A DNA stretch of 64,000 bases from Methylocystis hirsuta (GCF_003722355.1 NZ_QWDD01000001.1:2108001-2172000), one strand, 5' to 3'. Numbered from the stretch's first letter, positions 34,571 through 44,038 are shown. Notes: generated by a model from the letters alone, not told the origin. A program made the numbers and translations.

Positions 34571-35971
34571 ATGTCCTTTTCGCTCGCGATCATCGGCCGG
34601 CCGAACGTCGGCAAATCGACGCTGTTCAACCGGCTGACCGGCAAGAAGCTGGCGCTTGTCGACGATCGTCCCGGCGTCACCCGCGATCGCCGGGAGGGCG
34701 AAGCCAAGCTCGCCGATCTGCGCTTCACCATCGTCGACACGGCCGGGTTGGAGGAAGGCCCCGGCCCGACGTTGGAAGGGCGGATGCGCGCCCAGACCGA
34801 GAGCGCGATCCTCGCCGCCGACGCAATTCTCTTTCTCATCGACGCGCGCGCCGGCGTCACGCCCGACGACAAATATTTCGCCGATCTGGTCCGTCGCGCT
34901 GGCAAGCCGGTTATCCTGATCGCCAATAAAGCGGAAGGAAAGGCCGGCGAGCCAGGGGTTTACGACGCCTTTTCGCTGGGTCTTGGCGATCCGGTGCCGT
35001 TTTCCGCCGAGCATGGCGAAGGCATGGGCGCGCTCTATGACGCGCTGCGCGAGGCTCTGCCCGAGGAGACCGCCGAGCCTTTCGAAGACGACGTCGCCAT
35101 TGAAGAACATCTGCGCAACGACGAGGAGGACGGCAGCGACCTCGATGTCACCAAGCCGCTGCGCATCGCGGTCGTAGGGCGGCCCAACGCCGGAAAATCG
35201 ACGCTCATCAACCGCATTCTCGGCGAGGAGCGCCTGCTGACGGGACCCGAAGCGGGAATCACGCGCGATTCGATCTCTGTCGATTTCGTGTGGCGCGACC
35301 GCAAGATGAAGCTCTTCGACACGGCCGGTCTGCGCAAGCGCGCCCGCGTCGTCGACAAGCTGGAAAAGCTGTCGGCCGCCGACGCGCTGCGCGCGGTGCG
35401 GTTCTCGGAAGTCGTTGTGCTCCTCGTCGATTCGACGATCCCCTTCGAGAAGCAGGATCTCTCGATCGCCGACCTCGCGGCTCGCGAGGGGCGCGCCGTC
35501 GTCATCGCGCTCGGCAAATGGGACCTCGTCGAGGACCGCGGCGCGACGCTCGTCAAGCTGCGCGAAGACGCCGAGCGCCTGCTGGCGCAGCTGCGCGGCT
35601 GTCCGGTGGTTCCGGTGTCAGGCGCGACGGGGCAGGGGCTCGACAAGCTCATGCAAGCGATCGTCGCGGTTCATGAAATTTGGAACAAGCGCATCGGCAC
35701 GGGGCGGCTCAATCGGTGGCTGCTGCAGCAAATCGAGGAGACGCCGCCGCCGGCGGTTTCCGGGCGGCGCATCAAGATACGCTACATGACGCAAGCCAAG
35801 TCGCGGCCGCCGCATTTCGTGCTCTTCGGCAATCAACTCGACGAGCTGCCGACGAGTTACGAGCGCTTCCTGATCAACGGTCTGCGCAAGACCTTCGACC
35901 TCCCCGGCGTGCCAATCAGGATTTCAAAAAAGGCAGGGGAGAACCCGTTCGAAGGCCGTCACAAAGGCTGA
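34571..35971 (+). CDS. der: Ribosome-associated double GTPase Der (EngA)
   Basis: The 466-residue protein has two tandem GTPase domains. Their P-loops are GRPNVGKST (residues 8-16) and GRPNAGKST (about 205-213), each followed by a DTAGL switch. A C-terminal KH-like domain holds [17 protein letters not shown] and [13 protein letters not shown]. Der is essential for assembly of the 50S ribosomal subunit. Length and order are normal. Confidence 0.96.
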   Translation: MSFSLAIIGRPNVGKSTLFNRLTGKKLALVDDRPGVTRDRREGEAKLADLRFTIVDTAGLEEGPGPTLEGRMRAQTESAILAADAILFLIDARAGVTPDDKYFADLVRRAGKPVILIANKAEGKAGEPGVYDAFSLGLGDPVPFSAEHGEGMGALYDALREALPEETAEPFEDDVAIEEHLRNDEEDGSDLDVTKPLRIAVVGRPNAGKSTLINRILGEERLLTGPEAGITRDSISVDFVWRDRKMKLFDTAGLRKRARVVDKLEKLSAADALRAVRFSEVVVLLVDSTIPFEKQDLSIADLAAREGRAVVIALGKWDLVEDRGATLVKLREDAERLLAQLRGCPVVPVSGATGQGLDKLMQAIVAVHEIWNKRIGTGRLNRWLLQQIEETPPPAVSGRRIKIRYMTQAKSRPPHFVLFGNQLDELPTSYERFLINGLRKTFDLPGVPIRISKKAGENPFEGRHKG

Positions 35972-36013
35972 GCGACTCTTGTGTCATGACGCCGCTCGCG
36001 AGATTGTGGCGCC

Positions 36014-37024
36014 ATGCTCAAGCCTTCTCCTGAAAAACTTCTCGCTCTCGGCATGTCGTTCTGGAACGCCAAGGCACTGCTCTCGGCAGTGGAGCTCGGC
36101 GTGTTCGACGCTCTCGCCGACGGCCCCGCCGACCTTGCGACGCTGACGCCGAAGCTGGGTTTGCACAAACGCTCCGCGCGCGACTTTTTCGACGCGCTCG
36201 TGGCGATGAAAGTGCTGGAGCGCGACGCCAACGGGCGTTACGCCAATACGCCCGAGACGGAATTTTTCCTTGTGCGCGGTCGGCCGAGCTATGTCGGCGG
36301 GCTGCTGGAGATGGCCAATGCGCGTCTCTATGAGAGCTGGGGACATCTGTCGGAGGCGCTGAGAACGGGTCGCCGACAGAGCGAAGATCACGATGCCAGC
36401 GATCTTTTTGCGGCCCTCTATGCCGATCCGCAACGTCTGCGCGGCTTCCTCTCCGCGATGAGCGGCGTGAGCGCCAGCGCCGCCCAGGCGATCGCCGACA
36501 AATTCTCCTGGCGGGACTATCGGACCTTCATCGACGTCGGCGCCGCGCAGGGCATGGTCCCCGTCACGATCGCGCGGGCGCATCCGCATCTTTCGGGCGG
36601 CGGCTTCGACCTTCCCCAAGTCGGACCGATATTCGAGGAATTTGTCGTCGCCAATGGGCTCGCGGACCGACTGCGATTCTATCCCGGCGACTTTTTCAAG
36701 GACGATTTGCCGAAAGCCGACGTCATCATCATGGGGCACATCCTTCATGACTGGGATCTTGAGCAAAAGCGGCTGCTGTTGAAGAAGGCCTATGACGCCC
36801 TCCCAGAAGGCGGCGCGCTCATCGTCTATGAAGCGATGATCGATAATGATCGTCGCGAGAACGCTTTCGGCCTGCTGATGAGCCTCAATATGCTGATCGA
36901 GACCGACGGCGGCTTCGACTTTACGGGAGCCGACTGCGAGGGCTGGATGAAGGAAGCCGGGTTCTCCAGTTCCCGGGTTGAGCATCTGACGGGGCCGGAT
37001 TCCATGGTGGTCGGCGTCAAATAG
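36014..37024 (+). CDS. SAM-dependent O-methyltransferase-like protein with dimerisation domain
   Basis: The 336-residue protein has an N-terminal winged-helix dimerisation domain ([22 protein letters not shown], with [18 protein letters not shown]). A class I methyltransferase core follows: [13 protein letters not shown] as the SAM-binding loop, GGFDLPQVG, then the conserved [14 protein letters not shown] and [11 protein letters not shown]. This matches small-molecule O-methyltransferases of the acetylserotonin/hydroxyneurosporene type. No biosynthetic cluster is adjacent, so the acceptor is unknown. Confidence 0.8.
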   Translation: MLKPSPEKLLALGMSFWNAKALLSAVELGVFDALADGPADLATLTPKLGLHKRSARDFFDALVAMKVLERDANGRYANTPETEFFLVRGRPSYVGGLLEMANARLYESWGHLSEALRTGRRQSEDHDASDLFAALYADPQRLRGFLSAMSGVSASAAQAIADKFSWRDYRTFIDVGAAQGMVPVTIARAHPHLSGGGFDLPQVGPIFEEFVVANGLADRLRFYPGDFFKDDLPKADVIIMGHILHDWDLEQKRLLLKKAYDALPEGGALIVYEAMIDNDRRENAFGLLMSLNMLIETDGGFDFTGADCEGWMKEAGFSSSRVEHLTGPDSMVVGVK

Positions 37025-37107
37025 AGCGCACCGCGCGCGAACGCTTCCTCGGCGCCTGCGACGAATCCCCGCGTCGCCGCGCTGGATTTTGGTTGGACAG
37101 AAGCTAG

Positions 37108-37125
37108 TTTTGAATTATTCTAATT
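37108..37125 (+). promoter_or_regulatory. Iron control element (Irr-type box) upstream of the rubrerythrin gene
   Basis: TTTTGAATTATTCTAATT lies 54 bases before the rubrerythrin start and stands out as an AT-rich dyad in GC-rich DNA. It matches the rhizobial ICE consensus TTTAGAA-N3-TTCTAAA closely, differing at about two positions. Irr or a related Fur-family protein is the likely ligand. The site would tie the downstream diiron/Fe-S cluster to iron status. Confidence 0.5.
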
Positions 37126-37178
37126 CTTGCGTCGCGAGCCTAGCGGCCGCGCCGACTCGATTACTCGGAGGCAAGAAA

Positions 37179-37598
37179 ATGGCTATGCTCAAGGGCAGCA
37201 AGACCGAAGAAAATTTGAAGGCCGCCTTCGCCGGCGAATCGCAGGCGAATCGTCGTTATCTCTATTTCGCTCAAAAGGCCGACGTCGAGGGCTACAATGA
37301 CGTGGCCACCGTGTTCCGCTCCACCGCCGAAGGCGAGACCGGCCACGCCCATGGCCATCTGGAGTTCCTGGAGACCGTCGGCGATCCTGCGACCGGCCTG
37401 CCCATCGGCAAGACCGCCGATAACCTCAAGGCCGCCGTCGCCGGGGAAACGCACGAATATACCGACATGTATCCTGGCATGGCGCGCTCGGCCCGCGACG
37501 AGGGCTTCGAGGAGATCGCCGACTGGTTTGAAACGCTCGCCAAGGCCGAGCGTTCGCACGCCGGCCGCTTCCAGCGCGCCCTGGATGAGTTGAAGTAA
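37179..37598 (+). CDS. Rubrerythrin-family diiron protein without rubredoxin domain
   Basis: The 139-residue four-helix protein carries the diiron ligands of erythrin: [38 protein letters not shown] and [12 protein letters not shown]. The usual C-terminal rubredoxin with its CxxC pairs is absent. Such proteins reduce hydrogen peroxide or store iron. CGGAGGCAAG precedes ATG 37179. It begins a cluster with an Fe-S oxidoreductase and a DUF3501 protein, an association seen in many proteobacteria. Confidence 0.9.
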   Translation: MAMLKGSKTEENLKAAFAGESQANRRYLYFAQKADVEGYNDVATVFRSTAEGETGHAHGHLEFLETVGDPATGLPIGKTADNLKAAVAGETHEYTDMYPGMARSARDEGFEEIADWFETLAKAERSHAGRFQRALDELK

Positions 37599-37610
37599 GG
37601 GCGTGTTGAG

Positions 37611-37722
37611 TCCTTCTCCCGCGGAGCGGGAGAAGGTGGCCCTTGCGTAGCAAGGGTCGGATGAGGGCCGCCCTCACCCGGCTTGCTTCGCAAACCACCC
37701 TCTCCCGCGAGCGGGAGAGGGG
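37611..37722. repeat. Palindromic repeat pair (CCTTCTCCCGC family)
   Basis: Two hairpins, CCTTCTCCCGC/GCGGGAGAAGG and CCCTCTCCCGC/GCGGGAGAGGG, flank a variable centre between the rubrerythrin and Fe-S genes. The two ends are themselves inverted relative to each other. This is the complete form of the repeat found elsewhere in the window. Confidence 0.75.
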
Positions 37723-37751
37723 CCGTCCGGCGTTCCCATTATAGGACCATC

Positions 37752-39098
37752 ATGAGAGAAGGCAGCCTCGAGGCTCCGATCCGGCATCCGCTGGATTGGC
37801 GCAGCGCCGATTTCTATGACGATGCGAAGCTCGACGCGGAAATGCGGCGGGTTTTCGATATCTGTCACACGTGCCGGCGCTGTTTCAATCTATGCGATTC
37901 TTTCCCGCGGCTGTTCGATCTCATCGACGAATCGAAAAGCGGCGAACTCGACACGGTCGCGAGCGCGGATTTCAAACGGGTCGTGGACGCCTGCACCCTC
38001 TGCGACATGTGCTTCATGTCGAAGTGCCCCTATGTGCCGCCGCATGAGTTCAACATCGACTTTCCGCATCTGATCCTGCGCTACCGCGCGGTCGAAGCGA
38101 AGAAGAACGGCGTGCCCGCCGCCGATCGCGCGCTTGCCGACGCCGACCGAAACGGCAAATGGGCGACGCTGATCTCAGGCGCGGTCAATTGGGCGACGCG
38201 CCGCGAGAACACAATGATGCGCGGCCTCGAGGAGAAAGTCGCGGGGCTCGATCGCAACGCCGAGCTGCCAAAATACGCCAGCAAGACGCTCGAAGCGCAG
38301 GCCGCGGCGCATCCACCGATGCGCGACGAGTCGGCGCCGGCCAAGGCGCGCAAGGCCGTGCTCTACGCCACCTGCTACGGCGACTACAACGATACGTCCA
38401 TTGGCATGTCGGCGCTTGGCGTGCTCGCGAGAAACGGCGTCGAGACCAAAGTCGTGCACCCGGCCTGCTGCGGCATGCCGAAGCTCGAACAGGGCATGCT
38501 CGACGAAGTGGCGGAGGCGGCGCGCAAGGTCGCCGCGGCCTTCGCGCCCTACATCGACCAGGGCTACGACATTGTCGCGCCCGTGCCGTCCTGCGCGCTG
38601 ATGCTGAAATTCGAATGGCCGCTGATTCTGCCGGAGGACGAAAGCGTCAAGCGTCTGGCTGAGGCGACCTTCGACCTCTCCGAATATGTCGTCGACATCG
38701 CGCGCAAAGAGGGGCTGGCCGAAGGCATGGCGCCGCTCGATGGCGGCGTCGCCTTCCATGTCTCATGTCATTCGCGCGCCCAGAATATTGGCCAGAAAGG
38801 CGCCGAGCTGCTTGCGCTGATCCCGCAAGCCGATGTCGCCGTGGTCGAGCGCTGCTCAGGCCATGGCGGCGCCTGGGGCTACAAGAAGGGCAATTTCGAA
38901 ACGGCGATGAAGGTGGGCAAGCCCGCCGCGCGGCAGTTGCAGAACGCCGACAAGAAGCACGTCGTTTCCGAATGCCCGCTTGCCGGACTACATATCGAAC
39001 AGGTGATCGAGGCGCTCGGCGGCGAGACGCCGAGACCGGAACGCGTCGGCCATCCGATCGTGCTGATGGCGAGAGCTTATGGCATGGCGAGCTCGTAG
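37752..39098 (+). CDS. Heterodisulfide-reductase-like iron-sulfur protein (two CCG domains)
   Basis: The 448-residue soluble protein has two N-terminal 4Fe-4S motifs, CHTCRRCFNLCDSFP and CTLCDMCFMSKCPYVPP. Two C-terminal CCG-type cysteine regions follow: HPACCGMPKLEQGM, then VSCHSRAQNIG with CSGHGGAWGYKKG. This is the GlpC/HdrB-like layout of subunits that pass electrons to or from thiols or quinones. Its steady partners are rubrerythrin upstream and DUF3501 downstream, suggesting that it feeds electrons to the rubrerythrin, which lacks its own rubredoxin. That last link is inference. Confidence 0.88.
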   Translation: MREGSLEAPIRHPLDWRSADFYDDAKLDAEMRRVFDICHTCRRCFNLCDSFPRLFDLIDESKSGELDTVASADFKRVVDACTLCDMCFMSKCPYVPPHEFNIDFPHLILRYRAVEAKKNGVPAADRALADADRNGKWATLISGAVNWATRRENTMMRGLEEKVAGLDRNAELPKYASKTLEAQAAAHPPMRDESAPAKARKAVLYATCYGDYNDTSIGMSALGVLARNGVETKVVHPACCGMPKLEQGMLDEVAEAARKVAAAFAPYIDQGYDIVAPVPSCALMLKFEWPLILPEDESVKRLAEATFDLSEYVVDIARKEGLAEGMAPLDGGVAFHVSCHSRAQNIGQKGAELLALIPQADVAVVERCSGHGGAWGYKKGNFETAMKVGKPAARQLQNADKKHVVSECPLAGLHIEQVIEALGGETPRPERVGHPIVLMARAYGMASS

Positions 39099-39118
39099 CG
39101 GATGAACTGCGCAACCTT

Positions 39119-39244
39119 ACCCTCCCCTTGAGGGGGAGGGTCGCGCCGAAGGCGCGGGGTGGGGTGGCCCGCCCCTCGTTTTCGTTGTAGTCACCCCACC
39201 CCGAAGCGCTTTGCGCTTCGACCCTCCCCCTCCAGGGGAGGGTG
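39119..39244. repeat. Long palindromic repeat (CACCCTCCCC family)
   Basis: Outer arms ACCCTCCCCTTGAGGGGGAGGGT and ACCCTCCCCCTCCAGGGGAGGGT are each hairpins. Between them are an inner GGGGTGGGGTG/CACCCCACCCC pair and a CGAAGCGC-TTT-GCGCTTCG hairpin. The structure separates the Fe-S and DUF3501 genes without breaking either. Confidence 0.75.
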
Positions 39245-39261
39245 TTAGATGCGAGGCGTCG

Positions 39262-39852
39262 ATGACAAACCGTCACGAACTCACCACCGCCGATATCCTG
39301 CCCTGGGCGGAATACGCCAAGGACCGCGCGGAACATCGCAAGCGCCTCACCGCGATCAAGCGCAACCGCCGGGTCGAGGTCGGACCTTACGTCACCTTCT
39401 ACTTCGAGAATTTCGACACGATGTGGATACAGGTGCAGGAGATGCTGCACATCGAAAAAGGCGGCGCGGCGCAGCTCGCCGACGAACTTGCAGCCTATAA
39501 TCCGCTCATCCCCAAGGGCAAAGAGCTTGTCGCCACCTTCATGATCGAAATCGACGACGCGCTGCGGCGGGCGCGCGTATTGTCGCAACTCGGCGGCGTC
39601 GAAGAAACGGCCTCCATCGAAGTCGGCGGCGAGCGCGTCGTCGGCAAGGCCGAACAGGATCAGGACCGCACCACGGCGGAAGGCAAGGCGAGCAGCGTGC
39701 AATTCGTGCACTTTCCCTTCACCGACGCTCAGATCGCCGCGTTCAAAGAGCCGAACACGCGTGTGATTCTGGGGCTTTCGCATCCTAACTACAGCCATAT
39801 GGCGGTCTTGTCGGAAGCGACGCGGGCGGCGCTGGCGGGGGATTTCGCTTGA
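39262..39852 (+). CDS. DUF3501 family protein
   Basis: The 196-residue protein matches DUF3501: LTTADILPWAEYAKDRAEHRK at the start, then RRVEVGPYVTFYFENFDTMW, QEMLHIEKGG and a C-terminal VQFVHFPFTDAQ. The family has no assigned activity and is nearly always encoded with a rubrerythrin and an HdrB-like Fe-S protein, as here. It has no signal peptide or cysteines that would suggest metal clusters. The ATG at 39262 matches the family start. Confidence 0.85.
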   Translation: MTNRHELTTADILPWAEYAKDRAEHRKRLTAIKRNRRVEVGPYVTFYFENFDTMWIQVQEMLHIEKGGAAQLADELAAYNPLIPKGKELVATFMIEIDDALRRARVLSQLGGVEETASIEVGGERVVGKAEQDQDRTTAEGKASSVQFVHFPFTDAQIAAFKEPNTRVILGLSHPNYSHMAVLSEATRAALAGDFA

Positions 39853-39966
39853 AGGCGCGCTTGGCGGCGATCGATGATGCCTCGGCCCTGATATGAAGCA
39901 AGATTGCGGTGAGCCTCGCTTGCCATTAAGTCGTCTTCAAGCGTTTCCCCCACAACCGACAGTGCC

Positions 39967-41550
39967 TTGACAACCCCCGCCAACGATCCCGTTTCCCGCC
40001 GACGCACCTTCGCGATCATCTCGCATCCTGACGCCGGCAAGACGACGCTCACCGAAAAGCTGCTGCTCTTCGGCGGCGCGATTCAGCTTGCCGGCGCCGT
40101 CAAGGCCAAGCGCAACGCCCAGCAGACGCGCTCGGACTGGATGAGCATCGAGCGCGAGCGCGGCATTTCGGTCGTCACCTCGGTGATGACCTTCGAATAC
40201 GGCGGTTGCGTCTTCAATCTCTTGGATACGCCAGGCCACGAGGACTTTTCGGAAGACACCTATCGCACGCTGTCCGCCGTCGACGCCGCGGTGATGGTGA
40301 TCGACGCCGCCAAAGGCATCGAGGCGCGCACGCGCAAGCTCTTTGAAGTCTGCCGCCTGCGTGACATTCCGATCGTCACCTTCATCAACAAGCTCGACCG
40401 CGAGGCGCGCGATCCTTTCGAGCTCATCGACGAAATCGAGAAGACTCTCGCGCTCGACGCGACGCCGATCACCTGGCCGATCGGCTCGGGCAGAAGCTTT
40501 GCCGGCACCTACCGATTCGCCACGAAAACGGTTCGGCGGATCGACGAGGACGCCGAGCTGCTGCAAACCAGCGGGCTCGATGATCCGCTGTTCGACACGC
40601 TCCTGCCGGGCGGCGCGGATGCATGGCGCGAGGAGGCGATGCTCGCCGAGGAAGGCAACAAGCCCTTCAATCTTTCGGCCTTCCGCGAGGGCCATCTGAC
40701 GCCCGTCTTCTTCGGCAGCGCGCTGCGCAACTTCGGCGTTCGCGATCTGATCGACGCGATGGCGGAATATGCGCCAAGCCCGCGCGCGCAGGAGGCCGAC
40801 AAGCGTCTGGTGGAGGCGAAGGAGCCGAAGATGACCGGCTTCGTCTTCAAGATCCAGGCGAACATGGACCCGAACCACCGCGACCGCATCGCCTTCATGC
40901 GCGTCTGCTCGGGCCGGCTCACGCGCGGCATGAAGGCGAAACTCATTCGCACGGGCAAGAATATTCCGATCAATGCGCCGCAGTTCTTCTTTGCGCGCGA
41001 CCGCTCGATCGCCGACGAAGCATACGCCGGCGACGTTGTCGGCTTGCCCAATCACGGGCAACTACGCATCGGCGACACGTTGACCGAGGGCGAAGAGATC
41101 GTCTTTCGCGGCGTGCCGAGCTTCGCGCCGGAAATTCTGCGCCGCATTCTCATCGGCGATGCGATGAAGGCCAAGAAGCTGCGCGAAGCCTTGCAGCAGC
41201 TTGCGGAAGAGGGCGTCGTGCAGGTCTTCACGCCACATGACGGCTCAGGTTCGATTGTCGGCGTCGTCGGCGCGCTGCAACTCGATGTGCTGGCGACGCG
41301 GCTCCAGGGGGAATATGGATTGCAGACGCGCTATGAACAGCCGCGCTTCGCCATTTGCCGCTGGATCGCATCTGACGACCCAGCGAAGCTGAAAAGCTTC
41401 ATCGATGCGAACGGCTCCAGCATCGCTGAAGATCTCGACGGGTCGCCGGTGTTCATGAGCTCGTCGGCGTTCCAGCTCAACTGTGACGCCGAGCGCAATC
41501 CGGCGATCACATTCTCGGATGTTAAGGACTATCAGAAGCGGGCGGCGTAA
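39967..41550 (+). CDS. prfC: Peptide chain release factor 3
   Basis: The 527-residue GTPase recycles class I release factors. The G domain has SHPDAGKTTLTEKL (G1), the ERERGISVVTS switch I, DTPGHEDFSEDTYR (G3) and NKLDREARDP (G4). An EF-Tu-like domain 2 and an RF3 C-terminal domain follow. The start is a TTG at 39967 with weak upstream signals; no earlier start fits the family. It is monocistronic, with a small convergent membrane-protein gene downstream. Confidence 0.95.
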   Translation: MTTPANDPVSRRRTFAIISHPDAGKTTLTEKLLLFGGAIQLAGAVKAKRNAQQTRSDWMSIERERGISVVTSVMTFEYGGCVFNLLDTPGHEDFSEDTYRTLSAVDAAVMVIDAAKGIEARTRKLFEVCRLRDIPIVTFINKLDREARDPFELIDEIEKTLALDATPITWPIGSGRSFAGTYRFATKTVRRIDEDAELLQTSGLDDPLFDTLLPGGADAWREEAMLAEEGNKPFNLSAFREGHLTPVFFGSALRNFGVRDLIDAMAEYAPSPRAQEADKRLVEAKEPKMTGFVFKIQANMDPNHRDRIAFMRVCSGRLTRGMKAKLIRTGKNIPINAPQFFFARDRSIADEAYAGDVVGLPNHGQLRIGDTLTEGEEIVFRGVPSFAPEILRRILIGDAMKAKKLREALQQLAEEGVVQVFTPHDGSGSIVGVVGALQLDVLATRLQGEYGLQTRYEQPRFAICRWIASDDPAKLKSFIDANGSSIAEDLDGSPVFMSSSAFQLNCDAERNPAITFSDVKDYQKRAA

Positions 41551-41584
41551 GGCCGCGCTTGGACGCCAAACAAGCGCTAAATGC

Positions 41585-41728
41585 CTATGCGCCTTTGACA
41601 AGCGCCCAGAGGGCGATGACGAGCGCGATCGTCGTCGCAATGATGAAGAGATTCTGGGTCAGCTCCACATATCGTTGAGCCTCGACCAGAACAGCCTCAT
41701 AATATCTACTATACCATAGCGTCTGCAT
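41585..41728 (-). CDS. Small single-pass membrane protein (47 aa), function unknown
   Basis: An ATG at 41728 with GAGGA seven bases upstream opens a 47-codon frame ending TAG. The protein is MQTLWYSRYYEAVLVEAQ-like at the front, with a clear membrane helix NLFIIATTIALVIALWAL and a short basic tail (VKGA). A good ribosome site, a transmembrane helix and the lack of any other gene in this 220-base gap support it being real. I do not recognise the family. Confidence 0.5.
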   Translation of the reverse strand: MQTLWYSRYYEAVLVEAQRYVELTQNLFIIATTIALVIALWALVKGA

Positions 41729-41773
41729 TTCAGTCCTCGATTGCTCAACGGCAGCGAACTTCGACAGTGCGCG

Positions 41774-42607
41774 TCAGTCGATTCCCGGAACGAGCGGCGA
41801 AACGCGCTTTGGGTCGCGGAGAGGCGGCGCGCCGGACGGCGGCGGCCCAAGCCCTTCCGGGGGTCTGCTCGCCGACGCCTTCGACCGGGCGGCGGGGTCG
41901 ACGCCAATGACGAGCGTGACGAGGTAGCGCTGGTCTTCCTCGGTGACGCTCGCGAAGGAGCCAGGGCCGGCGCCGATCGCGATGAAATCATCCTTATTCA
42001 TTGTGTCGCGCTTGGCCGTCCGCTCCGAATAGGGACGAATGTCGCGATAGATGAATTCGCTCAGCGCGTCCGGGAAGAAGAGTTGTCCAGTCAATATGTT
42101 GGCGTCGTTAAGGAACGCCTTGAAGTGGATATGCGGCGTGCGTCCTGGATACCAGCCGGGATAGATGGACTTGAAGCTCGCGACGCCGGCGTTGTCCGCG
42201 AGCTGAGAGCCGCGCAGGAAGGTTTCGCCTTTCGTGCTGATGGGTTGCGCGCGGTCGTCGCCCTGTCCCGGATAGTTCGAATAGAGGCCCGCCGCGTCGC
42301 AATGCCAGACGTCGACTCGCGCGCCGGCGATCGGCCGGCACGCCTGATCGACGATCTGCAGGCGCAACATGATCGGAACGCCCGTCTTATTCTCGCGAAT
42401 GTCGCAGCGAACCAGTTTTGGATCGTCGTAATAGGGGCCCTGCACCGCTTCCGGCGTCAAAAGGCACGCCCGCGCCCCAAGCAGGGGAGGCCCCGAGTCC
42501 TCGGTCGGCGTCTGAGCGAAGCTCTCGCGCGTTGTTCCTCCGGCCGTCAAAGCGGCGATCATTCCCATAACGTCGCGCCGATCCGGCCATCCACTTCCAT
42601 GATTCAT
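41774..42607 (-). CDS. Intradiol ring-cleavage dioxygenase-like protein, exported
   Basis: The 277-residue protein has an N-terminal Tat-like sequence (DRRDVMGMIAALTAGG) and a dioxygenase_C beta-sandwich. EAVQGPYYDD, ARVDVWHCDAAGLYSNY and YPGWYPGRTPHIHF supply the Tyr/Tyr/His/His ferric ligands of the family. Typical cytoplasmic members open catechols; exported versions have unknown substrates. It lies downstream of the TetR gene on the same strand, with a 114-base gap, and could be part of its regulon. Confidence 0.8.
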   Translation of the reverse strand: MNHGSGWPDRRDVMGMIAALTAGGTTRESFAQTPTEDSGPPLLGARACLLTPEAVQGPYYDDPKLVRCDIRENKTGVPIMLRLQIVDQACRPIAGARVDVWHCDAAGLYSNYPGQGDDRAQPISTKGETFLRGSQLADNAGVASFKSIYPGWYPGRTPHIHFKAFLNDANILTGQLFFPDALSEFIYRDIRPYSERTAKRDTMNKDDFIAIGAGPGSFASVTEEDQRYLVTLVIGVDPAARSKASASRPPEGLGPPPSGAPPLRDPKRVSPLVPGID

Positions 42608-42721
42608 GTCTCAGCCTGTCGTTTGAACGTTTTCCGTCGAAGCGGATGCCGCCTCGCGTCAGAAAATGCGCCGGTTCAAGAATTTGAGCGCCTTCATCAT
42701 TAAGAGACGCGCGTAAACGAG

Positions 42722-43369
42722 CTACAGGTTTCCGAGTCCGCGAAGACTGAAGCCCGCCAGTGTATCGACCAGTCGTTCGAGCGACGCTTCGTCGAATTTC
42801 AGCGCGAATGGGGCGCGCGCCAGCCGCTCCGCGTCGCGCACGAAGAACATCGGTTGATGCGCGAGCCACAGCGTTGCGAAAGTGACGGTTTCCGCGGGCG
42901 CCTCTTCGGGCAGGAAACGTTTCACGACGCGCTCCGCCAGTTGAAAGATGCGCGGCGGCGACGCCATGATGAAGGCGTTGAACGCTTCGCTCGGCCGCAC
43001 GCTTTCCCAAGCGAAAATGCGCAAATACCTGCTGACGCGATCGCGCTTGACGAGCGGAAGCAGAAATTGATGCAGATAGAGCCGCAGCGCCTCTTCGGGA
43101 GAACGCGCGTCCAGTTCTTCCGGGCACAGAAAACTGTCCTGCTCGAAGGTCTTGGTCGCAGCAATCAGCACTTCGCGATAAAGTCCGTCCTTGCCGCCGA
43201 AGTGGTAATTGACGGCCGCCTGGTTGGCCATCGCCCTTTGGGTGATGAGCCGCACCGAGCCGCCGTCATACCCATATTCCGCGAAGACCGACGTGGCCGC
43301 TTTGATGAGCGCGGCGCGCGTCGTCTCTGCCGAGCGAGAGGCGACGCGCGCCTGATCCAGATTGCTCAA
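42722..43369 (-). CDS. TetR-family regulator with CerR-type C-terminal domain
   Basis: The 215-residue repressor has an N-terminal TetR helix-turn-helix (AALIKAATSVFAEYGYDGGSVRLITQRAMANQAAVNYHFGGKDGL). A DUF1956/CerR-like ligand domain follows, with the LRIFAWESVRPSEAF and LWLAHQPMFFVRD segments. It begins ten bases after the stop of the upstream membrane-protein gene, so it shares that gene's promoter and the palindrome at 44021, implying autoregulation. Confidence 0.88.
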   Translation of the reverse strand: MSNLDQARVASRSAETTRAALIKAATSVFAEYGYDGGSVRLITQRAMANQAAVNYHFGGKDGLYREVLIAATKTFEQDSFLCPEELDARSPEEALRLYLHQFLLPLVKRDRVSRYLRIFAWESVRPSEAFNAFIMASPPRIFQLAERVVKRFLPEEAPAETVTFATLWLAHQPMFFVRDAERLARAPFALKFDEASLERLVDTLAGFSLRGLGNL

Positions 43370-43379
43370 GGCGCCATCC

Positions 43380-43988
43380 TTAAAAAGGATATACGTTGAT
43401 CAAGCTCGACACCGCGCCGGTGAGCGACGCCGCGCTGGTCCACGCCTTCTGGCCGAGCGGAGCCAGTTTTGACGGGAGCCCTCTCGGGTCGAGCCTCGCC
43501 AACAAACTCACTTCCTGCTGCTCTGCGCTCCCGACCGTTGTCTGGGCGGCGGCGGCCGGCGCGGCGTTGGCGGTCGGGGGCGCCTGCGGCGTCGACTCGA
43601 CAGCGGTTCTCTTTTCCGGAGACGATTTGCGCAGGGCGACGACTTTCGTCGGCCTGACGGGGATCGTCTCCGTCTTTTCAACGACGGCTTCGTTCGACCA
43701 ATCCGTAATGCGCACCTGCGGATAGACGGCGAACAGCGCCGGAGCCGTCGAAGCGTTTTTCAACTTCAAGGATGGGCGCGCCGTCTCGGCGGACTCGATC
43801 CGGTCGATGATTTTGCCGCTCACCGGGTCGGTCGTGAAAGCGATTTCCTTCAGCGCTTCGCCATTCTTCCACTGTGGAGGCAGGAAAGCGATGAGCCAGG
43901 TCGCGACGAAACAGACCGCAGCATCGATGAGCAGCCTGCGTGACTTGGCGTTAAGCGCGGCGAATTTTGTTTCCAGATGGCTTCGCAT
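43380..43988 (-). CDS. Membrane-anchored protein of unknown function, operon with TetR regulator
   Basis: The 202-residue protein has one N-terminal membrane helix (about 20-37, LLIDAAVCFVATWLIAFLPP), a beta-rich stretch to about residue 95, an Ala/Pro-rich linker (QAPPTANAAPAAAA), and a short C-terminal segment. I recognise no domain. GGAGG seven bases before ATG 43988 gives a strong start. It lies between the TetR operator and the tetR gene, so it is probably the main target of that regulator. Confidence 0.65.
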   Translation of the reverse strand: MRSHLETKFAALNAKSRRLLIDAAVCFVATWLIAFLPPQWKNGEALKEIAFTTDPVSGKIIDRIESAETARPSLKLKNASTAPALFAVYPQVRITDWSNEAVVEKTETIPVRPTKVVALRKSSPEKRTAVESTPQAPPTANAAPAAAAQTTVGSAEQQEVSLLARLDPRGLPSKLAPLGQKAWTSAASLTGAVSSLINVYPF

Positions 43989-44020
43989 GGCGAACCTCCG
44001 TTTAAAACGACTGATTGAAA

Positions 44021-44038
44021 TTCAAACGCTCGTTTGAA
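44021..44038. promoter_or_regulatory. TetR-type operator palindrome
   Basis: TTCAAACG and CGTTTGAA are perfect eight-base arms around a CT spacer. The site is 33 bases upstream of the membrane-protein start and heads the operon that includes the TetR regulator. The spacing and size suit a TetR dimer. Confidence 0.65.
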
